Shown piece after piece: positions 10,884 through 23,412 of a stretch of 64,000 nt of DNA (positions are counted from its first letter, which is position 1; each line of letters starts with the position of its first letter). This DNA is from Atherinomorus stipes. Lineage: Eukaryota > Chordata > Actinopteri > Atheriniformes > Atherinidae. The translations under genes and the position numbers were made by a program. The DNA lies in assembly GCA_023101725.1 (NCBI GenBank), contig JALJCO010003968.1, positions 1,178,001 to 1,242,000 of the forward strand, in the 5' to 3' direction. A model generated the notes under the pieces. It saw only the letters and a program-made list of their open reading frames with translations. It made no database searches and was not told the origin of the DNA.

Positions 10884-12849
10884 ACGGGTGGTGGAGGTGT
10901 GTTGCGATACCTTCATATGACCAGCTTGGCATGCCTTAATATGGAACCTGCTGAAGATCAACAAAGATGGCCATGTGACATGGTCCAATTTTGACTGAGT
11001 GCCCCACAGCAGCTTGGAGAGTTCAGGATCTGTCACTGCTGTTTAGTGGTGTTAACCTCTAAAACCAATGGTGACCAATCCACTGCTCCATGCTGTAGTC
11101 CCTCTCCTTGAGGTAACTGTTCTGCTTCTTGCTGCTCCTTAAACCTGCATGTTAGGGAACTGATATGTTGTTCTGCGTTGCCTTTTTTGATTGAAATGTT
11201 TAAGATAATGTGCTATTCTTCAGGTCAGTGATTGAACAAGGGAACTGTGAGCATCCATGGGATCATTAGCTTAGATTTTAAGTGCATTGATGAAATATAA
11301 CTGTAAGATAATCAGCGGTTGACTTGATTAATACAGATCTGGTCCATTCATCGATGAGGAAAAATGCATAGCCCTGACTTACTAACTGGTCATTTTGGGA
11401 GACCATGAAGTGGATCGTATAACAAAGGAAAACAAAACATGCAGATGAACACAATTAAAATTTTATTGAACTTTGGTCAAAATAATAAACAAGTGAATAC
11501 ATTGCCACCATGTTAGGAATCAATGGACAAAGACAATGCATTATTATGTGTGTTTTAACGTCATCAGTATATGTTTTGTGTAGTCAACCTTCATTTCTGC
11601 ATTCACAACTACAGAGAAAAGATCCACATTTGCAATATGCGGTTCAAATTTGGGTGACATCCCTAATAAATGAATAAGGGCACATGTATGAGGCCTGTCT
11701 TTATTTCCTACTTATTACATGATTCGGAGGCACTCTATCACATAAACTGTATGATGTGCAATTTTCCTCCTTGTGTTTTCATAGACAGCCACATATAGCA
11801 GCAGTGTATGAGGACATAACTCTATAAAATAGGATTTACAAATAATGCACATGAGGTTTGTAAAACGTCTGGGGACATAACTTGTAGCTGTCACTGATAG
11901 AAGTAGGTATTAAGGCTGCAGATTCCCTTTGTCCTGGACTCTATCTTGTGCCACTCAGTTTCCAGCCTGCACCCTAAAACATCATCAAAAACTAGAACTT
12001 AATCTCTTGACATAAACACATGATCAGCTGTTTCCGATAGCGGTTCTTAAACTGATAGCCCCAAATAGTATTTCCTTGACAAGTTTGCTTGAGATCTGCT
12101 CAAAAGACAGTGGTGTGACTGGACATTTTTCCACCTCTCTACAACATAAAAACATGCAAAGCAATAAACATGTTTTAATACATACTTCTAAATTTAAAAA
12201 CACATCTGTAGTTTTAGTTTCTTTTATTATGTGGATGACAAGGTGTACTTGAGTAGATACAGTCAGTGAAATTATGTCACCTTATTGACTGGGGTAAAAT
12301 AAGAGAAGGGAAGGGAGGAAAAGAAACGAGTCCACTTTCCAAATTCATGGCCTTTTCCACCAGTAGTTTGGCCTGAATACATGGCCAATGGGGGAATGTT
12401 ACAGTTAGGCTTACAGGCCATAAATCCGTGCTTCAGAGGGCCCAAAATCTTTGAAAGATGGATACAACCTTGACAAGACGTCATTTTATGGACTTCCAAG
12501 AGTTCTGTCGTTAAATCGTGAAATGAAGGCTTAAAATGTCAACACAAACACCAACGTTCAAGAGTTTGACCTCTAGGGAGTGCCATTCCATCAATTAGAC
12601 CCGAATTGGGCTTTCTGGGTCAGGGGGCATGTTGATTGCCCTGGTGCCAAAGGCAAAAAACAACCTAAGCTCAGACTCAAAATAAAACAGGCCTATGGAT
12701 CAACCTCCTGTGGCAAAAAAAGTAGACACGTGCTTTCGAATTCTTCACCAGGAGGACAACAAGGCTGTTTCTTCTTATACAGATAGACAAGTAGTAGGCT
12801 TAACTACACAGGTACGGTAAAAGCCCTATCCTCGGGAGCCCCAAATCTT
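10884..12849. other. convergent 3' UTR region of bnip3 and ppp2r2d
   Basis: This is the tail-to-tail interval of the two genes, with no further coding potential. Plus-strand AATAAA hexamers for bnip3 are at 11484-11489, 11665-11670 and 12163-12168. A minus-strand AATAAA for ppp2r2d (TTTATT on +) is at 12223-12228, and another is near 11462-11467. Depending on usage, the two 3' UTRs either nearly meet or overlap. Confidence 0.5.
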
Positions 12850-15800
12850 CTAGTTGATTTTGTCCTGGAAAATGTACAAGTTGTTGGTGGCTGCCACAGC
12901 TATCACGTTATCTTTGGGGTGCCAGGCAGTGTGGAGGATCTTCTTGTTGAAGTCCAGGCTGTCCACGCTGATCTCATCCTTCTTCCTCTTGCCTCCAGTG
13001 GACACTTTACGTGGTTTGAGCGTAGCCCGTGGTTTGCTGCTCTCCCGGGATGCCTCCAGTGTGATGTCCCGCCGGGTGTTGCGGTCAAACATTCGGAAGA
13101 AGTTGTTGTAGGAGCCGGTCATGATGGCACTAAAGGAAAGAGTACATTAAATGATTTCTGCACTAGCTTGCCAAAAGTAAAACTAATCAATTGATGAACC
13201 AGGCAGAGCGGAGTTACGCAACAGACGCACAAACAGTCAGTAAAATACTATTCTTGTGATAAGAAAACCACATACCTGTCACTGCCATTCCAGCAGCACT
13301 CAAACTTGTCAAAGATGCAGTCGTTTTCATACAAAGAGCAGAGTTTACTGCGAAGGTATTCGTGGACCTGAAATAAAACATTACAAAATCTTAACATTTT
13401 CTTTGAAAATGTTTTTTTTTTTAGCTGTTTAAGGATTTTCAAAGTGTTTGATGGTTCTTACAGCTTACAAAATACTTTGCTTTCTGCACATCTAACCCAT
13501 TTTTTTCCCCATTTCAACCTCAGTGAATAGTGACATTTTTTTTTTTTTTTTTATGAAAGCGCTTTCAGATTGCATGGCCAAAAAACACCTTTGAGGCAAC
13601 ATTCTTTTTCAGTCACAAGGAGCTGGTATCTCATCTTTTTTTTCTTCTTTTTGGGATGATCTTTTGGTTTCTCTGTCAAATTCATTGCTGCTTTAGGAAA
13701 GGATTTTCATCTATAATGTCTACATGTAAAGAAAAAGAATAATAGGAATACAATTTTACAGATAGTTGAGAGTTTTAATGCTTTCTGCTGCAAGGTTATT
13801 TAAAAATTACTTTTGCAGATATTGTAAACTGTCTTATACAGGTACTCATGAAAACATCTTGATGTCATTAAACTGTTATTGAAGCGTCATATTACGATGT
13901 TCATTCATAGGTGGTAATGGCCGTTATATTTGAATCTGATAATGGACATCTAAGCACCTGATACGTCTCCACTGGCCTGTTCTCCATGTTCAGGTCCCAA
14001 ACTTTGACGGAGAGGTAGTCACGTGTCATCATGTAGCGTCCGCTGTGACTGAACTTCACGTCTGAGATGGAGGAGATGATCTCAGAGAAAAAGGATCGGC
14101 TGCTTGGATCCTCAGGTTCCTCAAAGACTACAGAAAAAGAGCAACAACAACAACAAAAAATATTCACCAATCTTTTAAGGCAACAATAAGTATAAAAGTA
14201 ATCTCAAAGTACTGTCATCAAAATGGAAATTAATTAAATTTCCCACAACAGGGCAGATGGACTTGCTATACTGCAGAAATACGGAGGTACTTACACTTTG
14301 AGTGCCTATCGCAGAGTGCCGCTGCTCGCATGTCACACAGGCGAATGGTGCCTTTGCTACTGCTGTACACAAATACATTGCATTGGTGTGGATGGCACTC
14401 AGCAGCTGTGATTACTTCTGTCAGTTCCTCCATGTTGGCGGGCTTGATGTCTACAATATCTGGGAACAAACTGTTAAGGAACTCCCGGTCTTATGTTACA
14501 TATGATACAGAGCAAACTGTAAGCCACATATCCGATAACTATTTTCTGATGATGAAAAGGATACTAAAACTTCTGTCTGTGATTTCCAAGTGCCATAGAT
14601 TTATTCTTAGGTCATCTGCAGAGAGGTAAGTTTCATGATCACTATTTACAGAAATGGAATTAATGTGATAGGTGTGCGCATTTGCAAAGATCCTCCGGGG
14701 GCTTGCTTCTACCATGAGATCCATTGGCATCAGTACTGGTACCTGAAAAACACACAATGCATGCTCTTACAGAAAACTGCTACATTTTCATTGTTCACTG
14801 TGGTCAGAAACGATGCAGCTCTAAAGTGTGGTTACACATACCCGTAAAGAGGTGATTCTAAAGGGGTCTCTGAGTCGTCCATCTTCATCTTTCAGGTTGT
14901 AACCTTCTGCTCGTTTATCTCTTTCACTTATTTTCCACAATTTGATAGTTTTATCTGGCAAGCAAAATTTAACAATGAAGCTGGGTAATAAATTTCAGAT
15001 ACTTGTACAGAGAAATGATGAATTCAGTTTAAAAAAAACAAAACAAAGCTTACCATTTGTTGAAAGTAGAAAGTGAGCAGCATTTTGTTGGGGTAGCCAT
15101 CTTATTTTATTAATTTTTTCCTCAATTTCTAAACTTTTCAAATAGTCGAATTCTGGCTCATGACTCTGAAAAGTGCTATAGACATTGTACTCCCCACGCA
15201 GGTGTGGACGATTCTTAGACTAAAAAACATAAAAAGGACATAAGAATATACATGAATATATGTATGAGTCACCAGTTATACAGACATTTATGTGACACAA
15301 GGCCAAAAAAAAAAAGTCTGACAAAACAAACCTCTCTGTTACTCAGAAATATAAATCCTACCTCCTGCTCATGTTGAAATATCACTACTCGGCCTCCTTT
15401 GTCTCCAGTTGCAAGTAATTCTCCAGAATAGTTGAACTCAACCGTTGAAATTATGTCCGCTGAAAACACAGGAATCAGAGTGAATCCTAATAACAGCTCG
15501 AACTTTGTCATAATAGGTATTAGATTAAAGACCCTGACTCAACTTTCATGCAAATCACTGTAACGTGTCAAGCTGGACAAAACTGAATTGTGGTTACAAA
15601 CATCAATGCCATGTAACCGAGTCATATTTGTCATTTTTTATCAAAATTTTCAAGTATTCTTGTTGCTCAAAGCAAGAATGAAGAGACATCTGTTACTTAC
15701 ATTGAAGTTATCAAAATAGCAGCTGCCAATATCTCAAACCTCACAGAGACTTTGTTATTATAAAAGACTTCCCATGGGAGTCTGACCCGGCCAAGCATTT

Positions 15801-17214
15801 CAACAACACCAGACCCAATGATGCTTACTACAAAAATAAGTTCAAAATGGCTTGGCTGTCACTCCCAACTTTCCATAGCTTTGAACATAACTACAGATAT
15901 CCACCGATGTCATTCTGTCCTGTCAAAAGTCAAATTTAAGAGAGCAGCACATTTTAAGGACAGTAAAATTGAGAAATCTACAAAAAAACAAACAAATAAA
16001 AAAAAACCTTGATGTGGCATGATTCTTTTACTATAACTATGCATTATTCCAGAAAGAAAAACCTCAATTTAAGACACTGAAAATGAACAATGCAGACATT
16101 ATGAATGGGGAGGAAACATGTATCTTGAAATGGAATAAAGACTAGTCAGAATTTAACTGAGCATATGAAACTGGCGTTTTCAATTGGCCATGATACTATA
16201 TCAATAAAGCAAGGGAAACACTAAAAAGTGAAAGCAATGGGACTTCATTCTTTGGTATTTGAGGATTTTCTTTCTTTTTCTTTTTACTTCTACTCACAAG
16301 GCCTCTTCCCATTTTAGAGCATCCCCATGAACCAGAACTAGCTAATTTGGCTTTCCATGATTACCTTGGCCAAGTCATTAAAAATTAGCAGCGCTCAGAA
16401 TTAGTACATGACATAATGTGTAAAACTGCCCAGAGCTGGTGAAATCACGAATTTCTTAAGTATTTCTTAAAAATAAGAAAAGGAAAAAAGACAGAACTGC
16501 ATTACAGGAACCTGCAGTACATACCTGAGTTAGTTACCAAATATAGGAAACACAAGCCATAATTTTGAGATATTAACAGCTAAACACACATAACAAACAC
16601 AACCATTCAAGTATGAATGAAAACAAGTCATGATGTCACTCCACAATTTATGGACGCAGCACATTGACGTCATGGACACGGTCGCTCCCCTTTAATAGTT
16701 CTGCTACCAACTAGCATTCAGCTAGTTAGCGGCATTCGGCATTTTACCGGGTAAGGGCGTTTGCGCTACTGATCCACAAACAGGCTTACACCAATCACGA
16801 CAGCTGTCTTTCACTAAAGCCTGTGCGACCATCTATCGATAACTATCGTGCATCTCACATGAAGCCCACAGAGCACCATCATCAAACCATCTAGCTAGCT
16901 GCCCACCGTCTTAGCCTAGCCGTGGAGCTAACGTTAGCTACATACCTTCCGCAACATCTTCATCTATGGCTCCTTTCACTTGAGAGAAACACCACTGAAA
17001 ATCATTTCCTCCTGCAACTCCTGTGAAAAGAACACAGCGTCAGTTTGGATGTGATGCACATTTCGCTTGGCGGCAAAATGACCTGACAGTGACACAGTTT
17101 GACAACTTAGCTTGGCAGAGCTAGCGTTGGTTAGCTAACTTGCAGATTCAGGCCATCACACACACCAAGAGAGGTGGATCCCTTTCCTCCTTTTAAAAGT
17201 AGCTTACCCGCCAT
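12850..17214 (-). CDS. ppp2r2d: PP2A regulatory subunit B55 delta (ten coding exons)
   Basis: WD40 beta-propeller B subunit that directs the PP2A core enzyme to substrates; the delta form is linked to mitotic-exit control. Minus-strand coding exons in transcript order: 17214-17208, 17020-16946, 15459-15362, 15219-15054, 14954-14842, 14742-14565, 14459-14295, 14127-13958, 13367-13276 and 13129-12850. All junctions are GT-AG, and the frame sums to 447 residues, the usual B55 length. The N-terminus reads [19 protein letters not shown]. Then come the [48 protein letters not shown] and [20 protein letters not shown] blocks, ending [10 protein letters not shown]. Delta over alpha is favoured by NDFQW with [28 protein letters not shown] and [11 protein letters not shown]. 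It converges with bnip3, as in human 10q26. The first exon carries only seven coding bases. Confidence 0.93.
15770..15779 (+). promoter_or_regulatory. EBF-type palindrome in ppp2r2d intron 2
   Basis: TCCCATGGGA exactly fits the TCCCNNGGGA consensus of EBF/COE factors. It sits in the longest ppp2r2d intron (15460-16945), about 17 kb from ebf3. A ten-base match can easily arise by chance. Confidence 0.3.
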
Positions 17215-17404
17215 TGCTTCATTTAGCAGCTCTTGATGTACACAGCTTCCAATACCTAACCAACCAATGCGGCTTGCTCGGAGAAAGAGATAGCATCCAC
17301 AATCAGTGTGAAGACTCGGGATCCAGATCTGTCAAGACCACGGAAATTATCCGTGATTTTTTTTTCTTCCAAAATGGCGCACAGTACATGGAGAAATGAC
17401 GTCA
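17215..17404 (-). promoter_or_regulatory. ppp2r2d promoter and 5' UTR region
   Basis: Upstream of the ppp2r2d start codon the sequence contains a CCAAT box (as ATTGG on the minus strand, near 17260-17270), a YY1-like AAAATGGCG at 17371-17379, and a perfect palindromic CRE TGACGTCA at 17397-17404. This is typical of a TATA-less housekeeping promoter. The exact transcription start is not determinable. Confidence 0.5.
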
Positions 17405-18156
17405 TGCACACATGCCACATCCTGGCTCCATCCATCCTCCTGTGCATCACTTTATTAGGTGTGATATTAGTATGTATCTTCCGTGGATTCCACGTTATTG
17501 AACTGAAATACATATTAATTTCTGTTAATTGTGTCCTTTTAAAACCAGATGAGTCTCATTCTGACTCATCATCTAAAACAGCTATTATGAAAATTTGTAA
17601 AGTTTTTTTTTCTCTTCTTCCTTTTTCTCAAACAACGTTTAAAGTAAACAACAACACATTTAAACAATTTAAGAGGGTGGGAATTTTTCTTAAAACGAGG
17701 TTGCAGGAAAGATATTTCTTTGATATACTCTCACCAGGTGTTACGCAAAGCAAATGTAGAACACGTTTAGCTACCTTTAAAGTATCAATTTCAAATTTTC
17801 CTCCGTTTTGTTGATCAAATTTAAAGTGTAATCTTTGACTGAAATATCACTTAAAAATGTTTGACAGAATGAGGTACCCATGCTTGTATTGGACGGTCAG
17901 TTGCTGACATCTAGTGGCAAAAGTGGGACAATCCAATTCACTTCCTTAAGTTTGGTGCGCCTCCTTGAACTATACATTTACAGCTCTAAGGCATTTTAAA
18001 TACTCGGCCATAATGCTTTTGATATTGTTTAAAAGAATACTTTATTTTCATTTTCTAAATGTAACAACACATAGGCTACACAAAAAGAAAAACTAAAGTA
18101 TCCATGTAAGTCAAGTAGGCCTAAGGCTGACAGACATCTACAATACTAAATGTATA
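17405..18156. other. intergenic, divergent side of the ppp2r2d promoter
   Basis: A plus-strand open frame starting at ATG 17374 runs to a stop at 17812-17814 (146 codons), with a hydrophobic stretch early on. I recognise no domain and treat it as probably non-coding. A CTCF-like core (CTAGTGGC on +) lies at about 17909-17923. The rest is AT-rich. Confidence 0.35.
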
Positions 18157-19141
18157 CACTGAAAAAACTGTGGAGTATTATTTATACTACTTACAACATC
18201 CTAGGTAAGTAATTGCACTCAGAAATATTGAGTTCATTTTACAAAGGTTATTTTCAAGTAGGCCTAAACTGTACATATATGAGTTATTCCTACAGGAAAA
18301 ACTAAAGTTACGTTTACTTGTATTTATCACCTTTAACATCAAGTTTTACTTAGTTAGGTTTTAGACTGAGTTTTAGACTGAGTATAAGTAAACTTAGTTA
18401 ATGTTACTTAAACTCAGTTTACAACAAACTGAAAATCTCACATTGAAAGAAATATTTAAGAGTATTGTATCATATCGTATTATATTGCATCATAGCATGT
18501 CGTATCATATTGTCTCATATTGTATCATATTCTTTAACAATCACCCTGCTACAGACTAACAGACTAGTCATTATAATTAGTTAAAATATAAAACACAGTT
18601 GAATGATAACTGTTATGATATTCACAGTGCCTTAGACAAGGATGTAGAATTGTCCATTATAAAGTTTACTTATACTGTCCTTCTAACTCATAGTAACAGC
18701 TTTACAATTCAAACGCAAAAGAACTTTCCAACATATTCAAAATGTAAATCATAACACAGCAAATAACTCAAATTTATAGCATAGCATTCACAAAAGGTTA
18801 AACTCCTGTTGAATGTGCATCTCTCATTAGCCTTTGTAGTCCAGAAGTTAAATTTTGAAAATAGCCCCGTCACCTCTGACAGGACTGTGTAGGCAAAGTA
18901 AAGTTTACTTACCTTTTACAAGTTGATCACACAATGAATTCAATGAATACAAATTACTTAATAATTGTGAGTTATCCTTGCAATTTTAAATTAAGTTAGA
19001 AATATGCAAACAAATGTCAAAAAGCACTTAACAAAATTGTGCCTTTTTATAAAAGTAAAAACAGGGTAATACCAAACTCTTGTAAAATGTAGTTTTCACA
19101 TCAAAGTAATTTTTACAAGGGCAAAAAATTTTATTTTAGTG
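18157..19141. mobile_element. non-autonomous DNA transposon, TA-flanked (about 1 kb)
   Basis: The left end CACTGAAAAAA and the right end TTTTATTTTAGTG form short imperfect terminal inverted repeats, with TA immediately outside each end (18155-18156 and 19142-19143). The interior is AT-rich, without coding capacity, and carries repeated AAGTTTACTTA-like words. A MITE-like element is the simplest reading; the superfamily is not determined. Confidence 0.45.
18464..18531 (+). repeat. degenerate (TATCATATTG)n minisatellite
   Basis: About seven imperfect copies of a ten-base unit related to GTATCATATT occur in a row, inside the putative DNA element. Confidence 0.7.
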
Positions 19142-19143
19142 TA

Positions 19144-19685
19144 CAGTCGTTCTCAAAATTATTCATACCCTCCTGTTTTAGAAAGGCTAAATTCACAATA
19201 GTTATTCAAATAACCAGAAATAAAAAAGTGATAAATAGAAATAAATTACAAAATTATAATTCACTGAAATAAAATGCTGATTTTGAATTGAAAAGAAATA
19301 TTGAACAAAACAAAAAATAATAGATAAAACAGAAAAGCAAAACAAAAAAAAATAATTCAGACAAATTAGAGCACATTACTCATAAACAGTGGACCACATA
19401 CCTGTCAACAGGTGCAGAATGCTAATTGTCAGTTAGATAAAATACGTGATTGTAATGAGTGCCTCAAAGTGGTGTTCAACAAAATTTTAGTTTAGGAGCC
19501 CCATCATGCTTGTCTGCTCGTTTTATTGCTGTTTGTTTATAATTCTGTTGAAAAAACTTTCAAAATCAGTGTTGTGATTTTCATCATTTTTTAAATTTAT
19601 CACTTTTTGTCAGTTTTAACTTATTTACCGGACAGCTGATTTTTTCAGTCTGTAATGAGAGGGTATAAAGTTTTGAGGACAGCTG
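19144..19685. mobile_element. Tc1/mariner-like MITE (about 0.54 kb)
   Basis: The left end starts CAGTCGTTCTCAAAATTATT and continues to CATACCCTC. The reverse complement of the right end reads CAGCTGTCCTCAAAACTTTA and then TACCCTC. These are alignable terminal inverted repeats of about 28 bp. TA (19142-19143) lies at the left boundary; the right TA is not visible. There is no transposase frame, only A-rich filler. It directly abuts the previous element and a LINE relic. Confidence 0.6.
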
Positions 19686-19689
19686 CATG

Positions 19690-19910
19690 TGATCTTTTCA
19701 AGATGAATACAAGTTTTTATTTCTGAAATCCATCTTGCAACAGGGATTTGGGAGTCAGACTTCCATGTGATGGCTATGCATTTTCTGGCAGGACACAAGG
19801 CTCATGCTAGTAATTTCTTCTGGGCTTTTGTGAGTTGTGCATCAATTGTTGTGAGGTCTTGTAACAAAACGATTTGAGGATATAATGGGAGGTACAGTCC
19901 TAAAAGTTAC
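19690..19910 (-). mobile_element. LINE-1-like retrotransposon relic, ORF2 C-terminus
   Basis: The minus-strand translation reads LGLYLPLYPQIV, then LTKAQKKLLA, a stop, ALCPARKCIAITWKSD, PVARWISEIKTC and IHLEKIT. The pattern (A)RK-C-IA-I-W-K, then W-x-x-E-x-x-x-C-x-x-LEKI, is characteristic of the end of L1-type ORF2 in vertebrates. One in-frame stop, and loss of frame upstream, show it is dead. Weaker similarity may continue to about 20300. Confidence 0.55.
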
Positions 19911-21460
19911 GCTATCATGTCCAATAAATCCTGCCAGAAAGTTCAGAATTTCATTACAACTGGATAAGGAAATAAGATTTTATTTATTTCAACAAGACAT
20001 ACTCTTCTGTGTAAACTGACTCAACCCCTTTTTATTAAGTGAATTAGGACATCACCTGGGGTGACTCATCTTTTTCAAAGACTCAACACATTTACTGCAT
20101 AATCTAACGGTGCCATCCCTTACACACCATCACATTTTCATGTATTCAGCATAGATGAGTAGGCTGTGAACCACATAACAACCTCTCCCTTATTAAAGCC
20201 CATTTAACTGCCTAGATTAGCCAAAATAATGCCATCCAAACCAAGTTTTTGTGGGACCATTGAAAAACAGCCTAATTTCATCAAATAAAATAAGGCATGT
20301 TACACACTTTGAACTGATGTTGCAGAAATAAATCATATATATTTTCTTAACAAAGACCTATGATATGACTTAAAACAGTTCATGCAACGAGCTGTATACA
20401 ACCTCCTGTAGGCTGGTCCCATCAATCTGTCTGCAATAATAATGAGGGCATGCAGGTTTTATTAATTTCTCTCATCAAGACAGAAAAAAATGGGACATTA
20501 TTACTATTATTACGTCCCGTCTGATTTCATGTCCCACTCACCTTTAATTCACCCTACAATTAACACCATCCACAGATGAAGTTGTACCATTTGTACTTCT
20601 GTAAGAAACTGAGGATTCAGTCTTCTGAATGTACAGATGCAGAAAGTGCATTTCCATTTTTTTTTTGTAGAAGAGGAAACTTTTCAGATACTCTGCTTAA
20701 AATGTACCTAAGTGTATTTATATTTTGTACCTCTCAGCATTGTGGTGTAAAGAAAAAAAATAGATGTGGTCTTTTTTTAGTTTCATACTTATTAAGTATT
20801 CTCTGCTGGGTGATTGTTTCCATGAATTGGGAATAATAAGATTGTCTATTGGGGTTGATTTTGCTATTTGAAAAGCCACATTCTAAAAAAAAATGGGGAA
20901 ACAAAAGCTCATAAAATGTAAGAGTATGTGATATCTGGGCCAAATTTGAACAGATAAAATAGAATAAGCACATTTGTTCCTTTGAGTGCAGCAGTTGATA
21001 GAAACACACTATTTATGTGCATACTAATATATGAATTCTGCTGAAAAATGAAATGAGGGCCTCTGTCTAATGCTTGGTTTTATTTCACATGCTTTTGAAG
21101 CTACCTGACCATTTCATTTTAACTGTGATCCCGAGCTTGTAAAATTATGCAGGTTTTTATATAATATACTGTATGTGTGTGTATATATACTGTATAAATG
21201 GATGTGTTTGTTTCAGCAGATTGTCCTGGAGGTGTTGAGACAATAAATAAAAGTGCACCCTGAAAAGACCTGCACCAAACCTGACCAAAATTTTTTCCTG
21301 GTATCTCCCAAGCTCCGCACCTCCTCATCAATCACACAGTGAGTCTCGTGGGAAGAAGCAGAGCAGAGGCCTGGAGGTTAGGCACACAAACTCACACACA
21401 CAAGCATGCACAGCTACAGTATCCTTATATGCCGTTGACTTCCACTCATTGCGCTGAGTG

Positions 21461-21500
21461 TAACCCAAACCCCAACCCTAAACTAAACCTTAACCTTAAG
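21461..21500 (+). repeat. degenerate telomere-like CCCTAA-type repeat
   Basis: The stretch reads as imperfect C2-4 T/A3 units (AACCCAAACCCCAACCCTAA, then ACTAAACCTTAACCTTAAG). It resembles eroded (CCCTAA)n but is too degenerate to be certain. Confidence 0.4.
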
Positions 21501-23394
21501 CACAACACATTGATAAATAGATATAAAGAGAGACAGACAGAAGGAAGATTATATTAAAAATAGTAAGAATGATTCATTTTATAAGTATTTGGATGCTGTT
21601 AACTACATCCATCAGGGTAACACCAACTTGTGTATTGATCTAATTTGTAGTTAAGGTCCCACAAAAAGATATATAATAGTTGCTTTTGTCCAAATTCAAA
21701 ATTTGTACCAATAACGGTAGCCTACAATAATTTTGAGACGGTTGTATTTAGATGCAAACCTGCGACAATGTATTTGTCAATAAATATGAGCCTAACACAA
21801 ACCAACCATGACTGACTTTGCCAATCAAAAGGTTGACTTACTGGACAGTGTTGGGTTGGATGGGACTTGAATTTGGTTTTCTTGTTTGATAGTCTGTGGT
21901 GCAATGCCAGCATTCACATCCTCTTTTTTTCTATAAACCTTTTTCAGCACAAAGTTGTAACATCTGTCAATCAATGTCATGTAAAGCAAAATGTAAACAT
22001 GTGACAACATCCTAAAAGCTGGAGCCTTGAAAATGTAATAATTTTACCTCTTGGAAACATAATGGTTAAATATACCATTTGTTTCTATTCTCCATTGTTT
22101 AGATTTTTTTAGTTTTTTTCTTTGCTGTTGACCAAAACAGATTCCTGAATGGAACTGCATTGGTTATGAGGAGGTTCGCTTCACATGATCACCAGAGTTG
22201 AGTAATTATTTTAAAAACTCAAATCCATAAAAAACACCCTTGTCTTTTCTCTGCACCAAATGTTCTTGTACTTTGCTGGTGTCAACTTCTGGGTGAATGG
22301 AAGGGTGTGAATAGGTGATAGCTGAGATACTACACTAATGGCCAAATCAGAGAAGAAAATACTGTACTAAATACTGTTTTTTTATCACAAAAATTTATTA
22401 AAAGAGTGTTTTTTTACACTTCCTTGATTTTTGCTTGCACTTGAATTCACAACATGCTGCAAATTACAGCAAGAAAGTCGCTGCCAGGACTTTAATACAT
22501 AAATAAAAACAAAAGAAATGGTTTCTATTTAGCCTCAGTGTGTGAGAGTAAAATGTTTGAATGAGGCCTAATTTGCAATTTAATAAACTGCACAGCTTAA
22601 TTGTTGTGTATATTTGATTTTTCACTTTTCCTTTTTTTCCACACAAGTCCAATGTTTTGGCTGTGACTGTGTGTGTGCGCCGTAGCTTCATCAGGTATAA
22701 GGAGAGGTGTTGACTTTATTCCGAGCCTCCAGTAACACCACTGACTCTGATAGTTCCCCATCCCTGTGGGAATTCATTATAAGACAGCTAGAGGCTGCTT
22801 GTGGATGGTTACTGTGCTGCCCGTATGTTAACTTGTCGCTATCGCGCAAGGCAAACATGTGGTGCAGCTGCTTTCTCTGGCTGTGGGCAACCTGGAGAGA
22901 TTGATTGGTGAGCCTTCTGTTTTATCCAGGATCAGGGCCACATTCAGTAGACATGGTGCCTCCGGAGAAGCAGCCATTTTCCCCAGAAAATATAGCTCAT
23001 TACCAGCACAGACAAAATGAAGGTGTATTGACTTTTTAACATCTTACAACACACCTATTCCTGGACCGTTTAACAACAAGCGCTTGTTATCCTGGAAGTC
23101 TTCACTTCACTGAAGTCTTGTGCAGCTGGACACAAAAGCAATTGAGATTTTAATGTGAGCTAAGTTTCTTTTGACATAATCAGAAGCAACCGCTGTCCTC
23201 ATCTATTTTGGTTTGAATGTACACACAGAGGCATGAAAGCAAATACCCATACACTTTCATTTATGCTCAACACACACAAACATAACCCTCCCCCCACATT
23301 TGGTCCATCAGACAGTTTTTAACACAAACCATTGGCCAGTGGATGTGTCTGCTCTGCTCAAGGGCATAAGCTCTGTCCAGACTCTCAGTCTTTA

Positions 23395-23412
23395 CTCACA
23401 CACACACACACA
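23395..23412 (+). repeat. (CA)n microsatellite
   Basis: Short CA run of about nine units, flanked by CT-rich and A-rich sequence. Confidence 0.9.
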
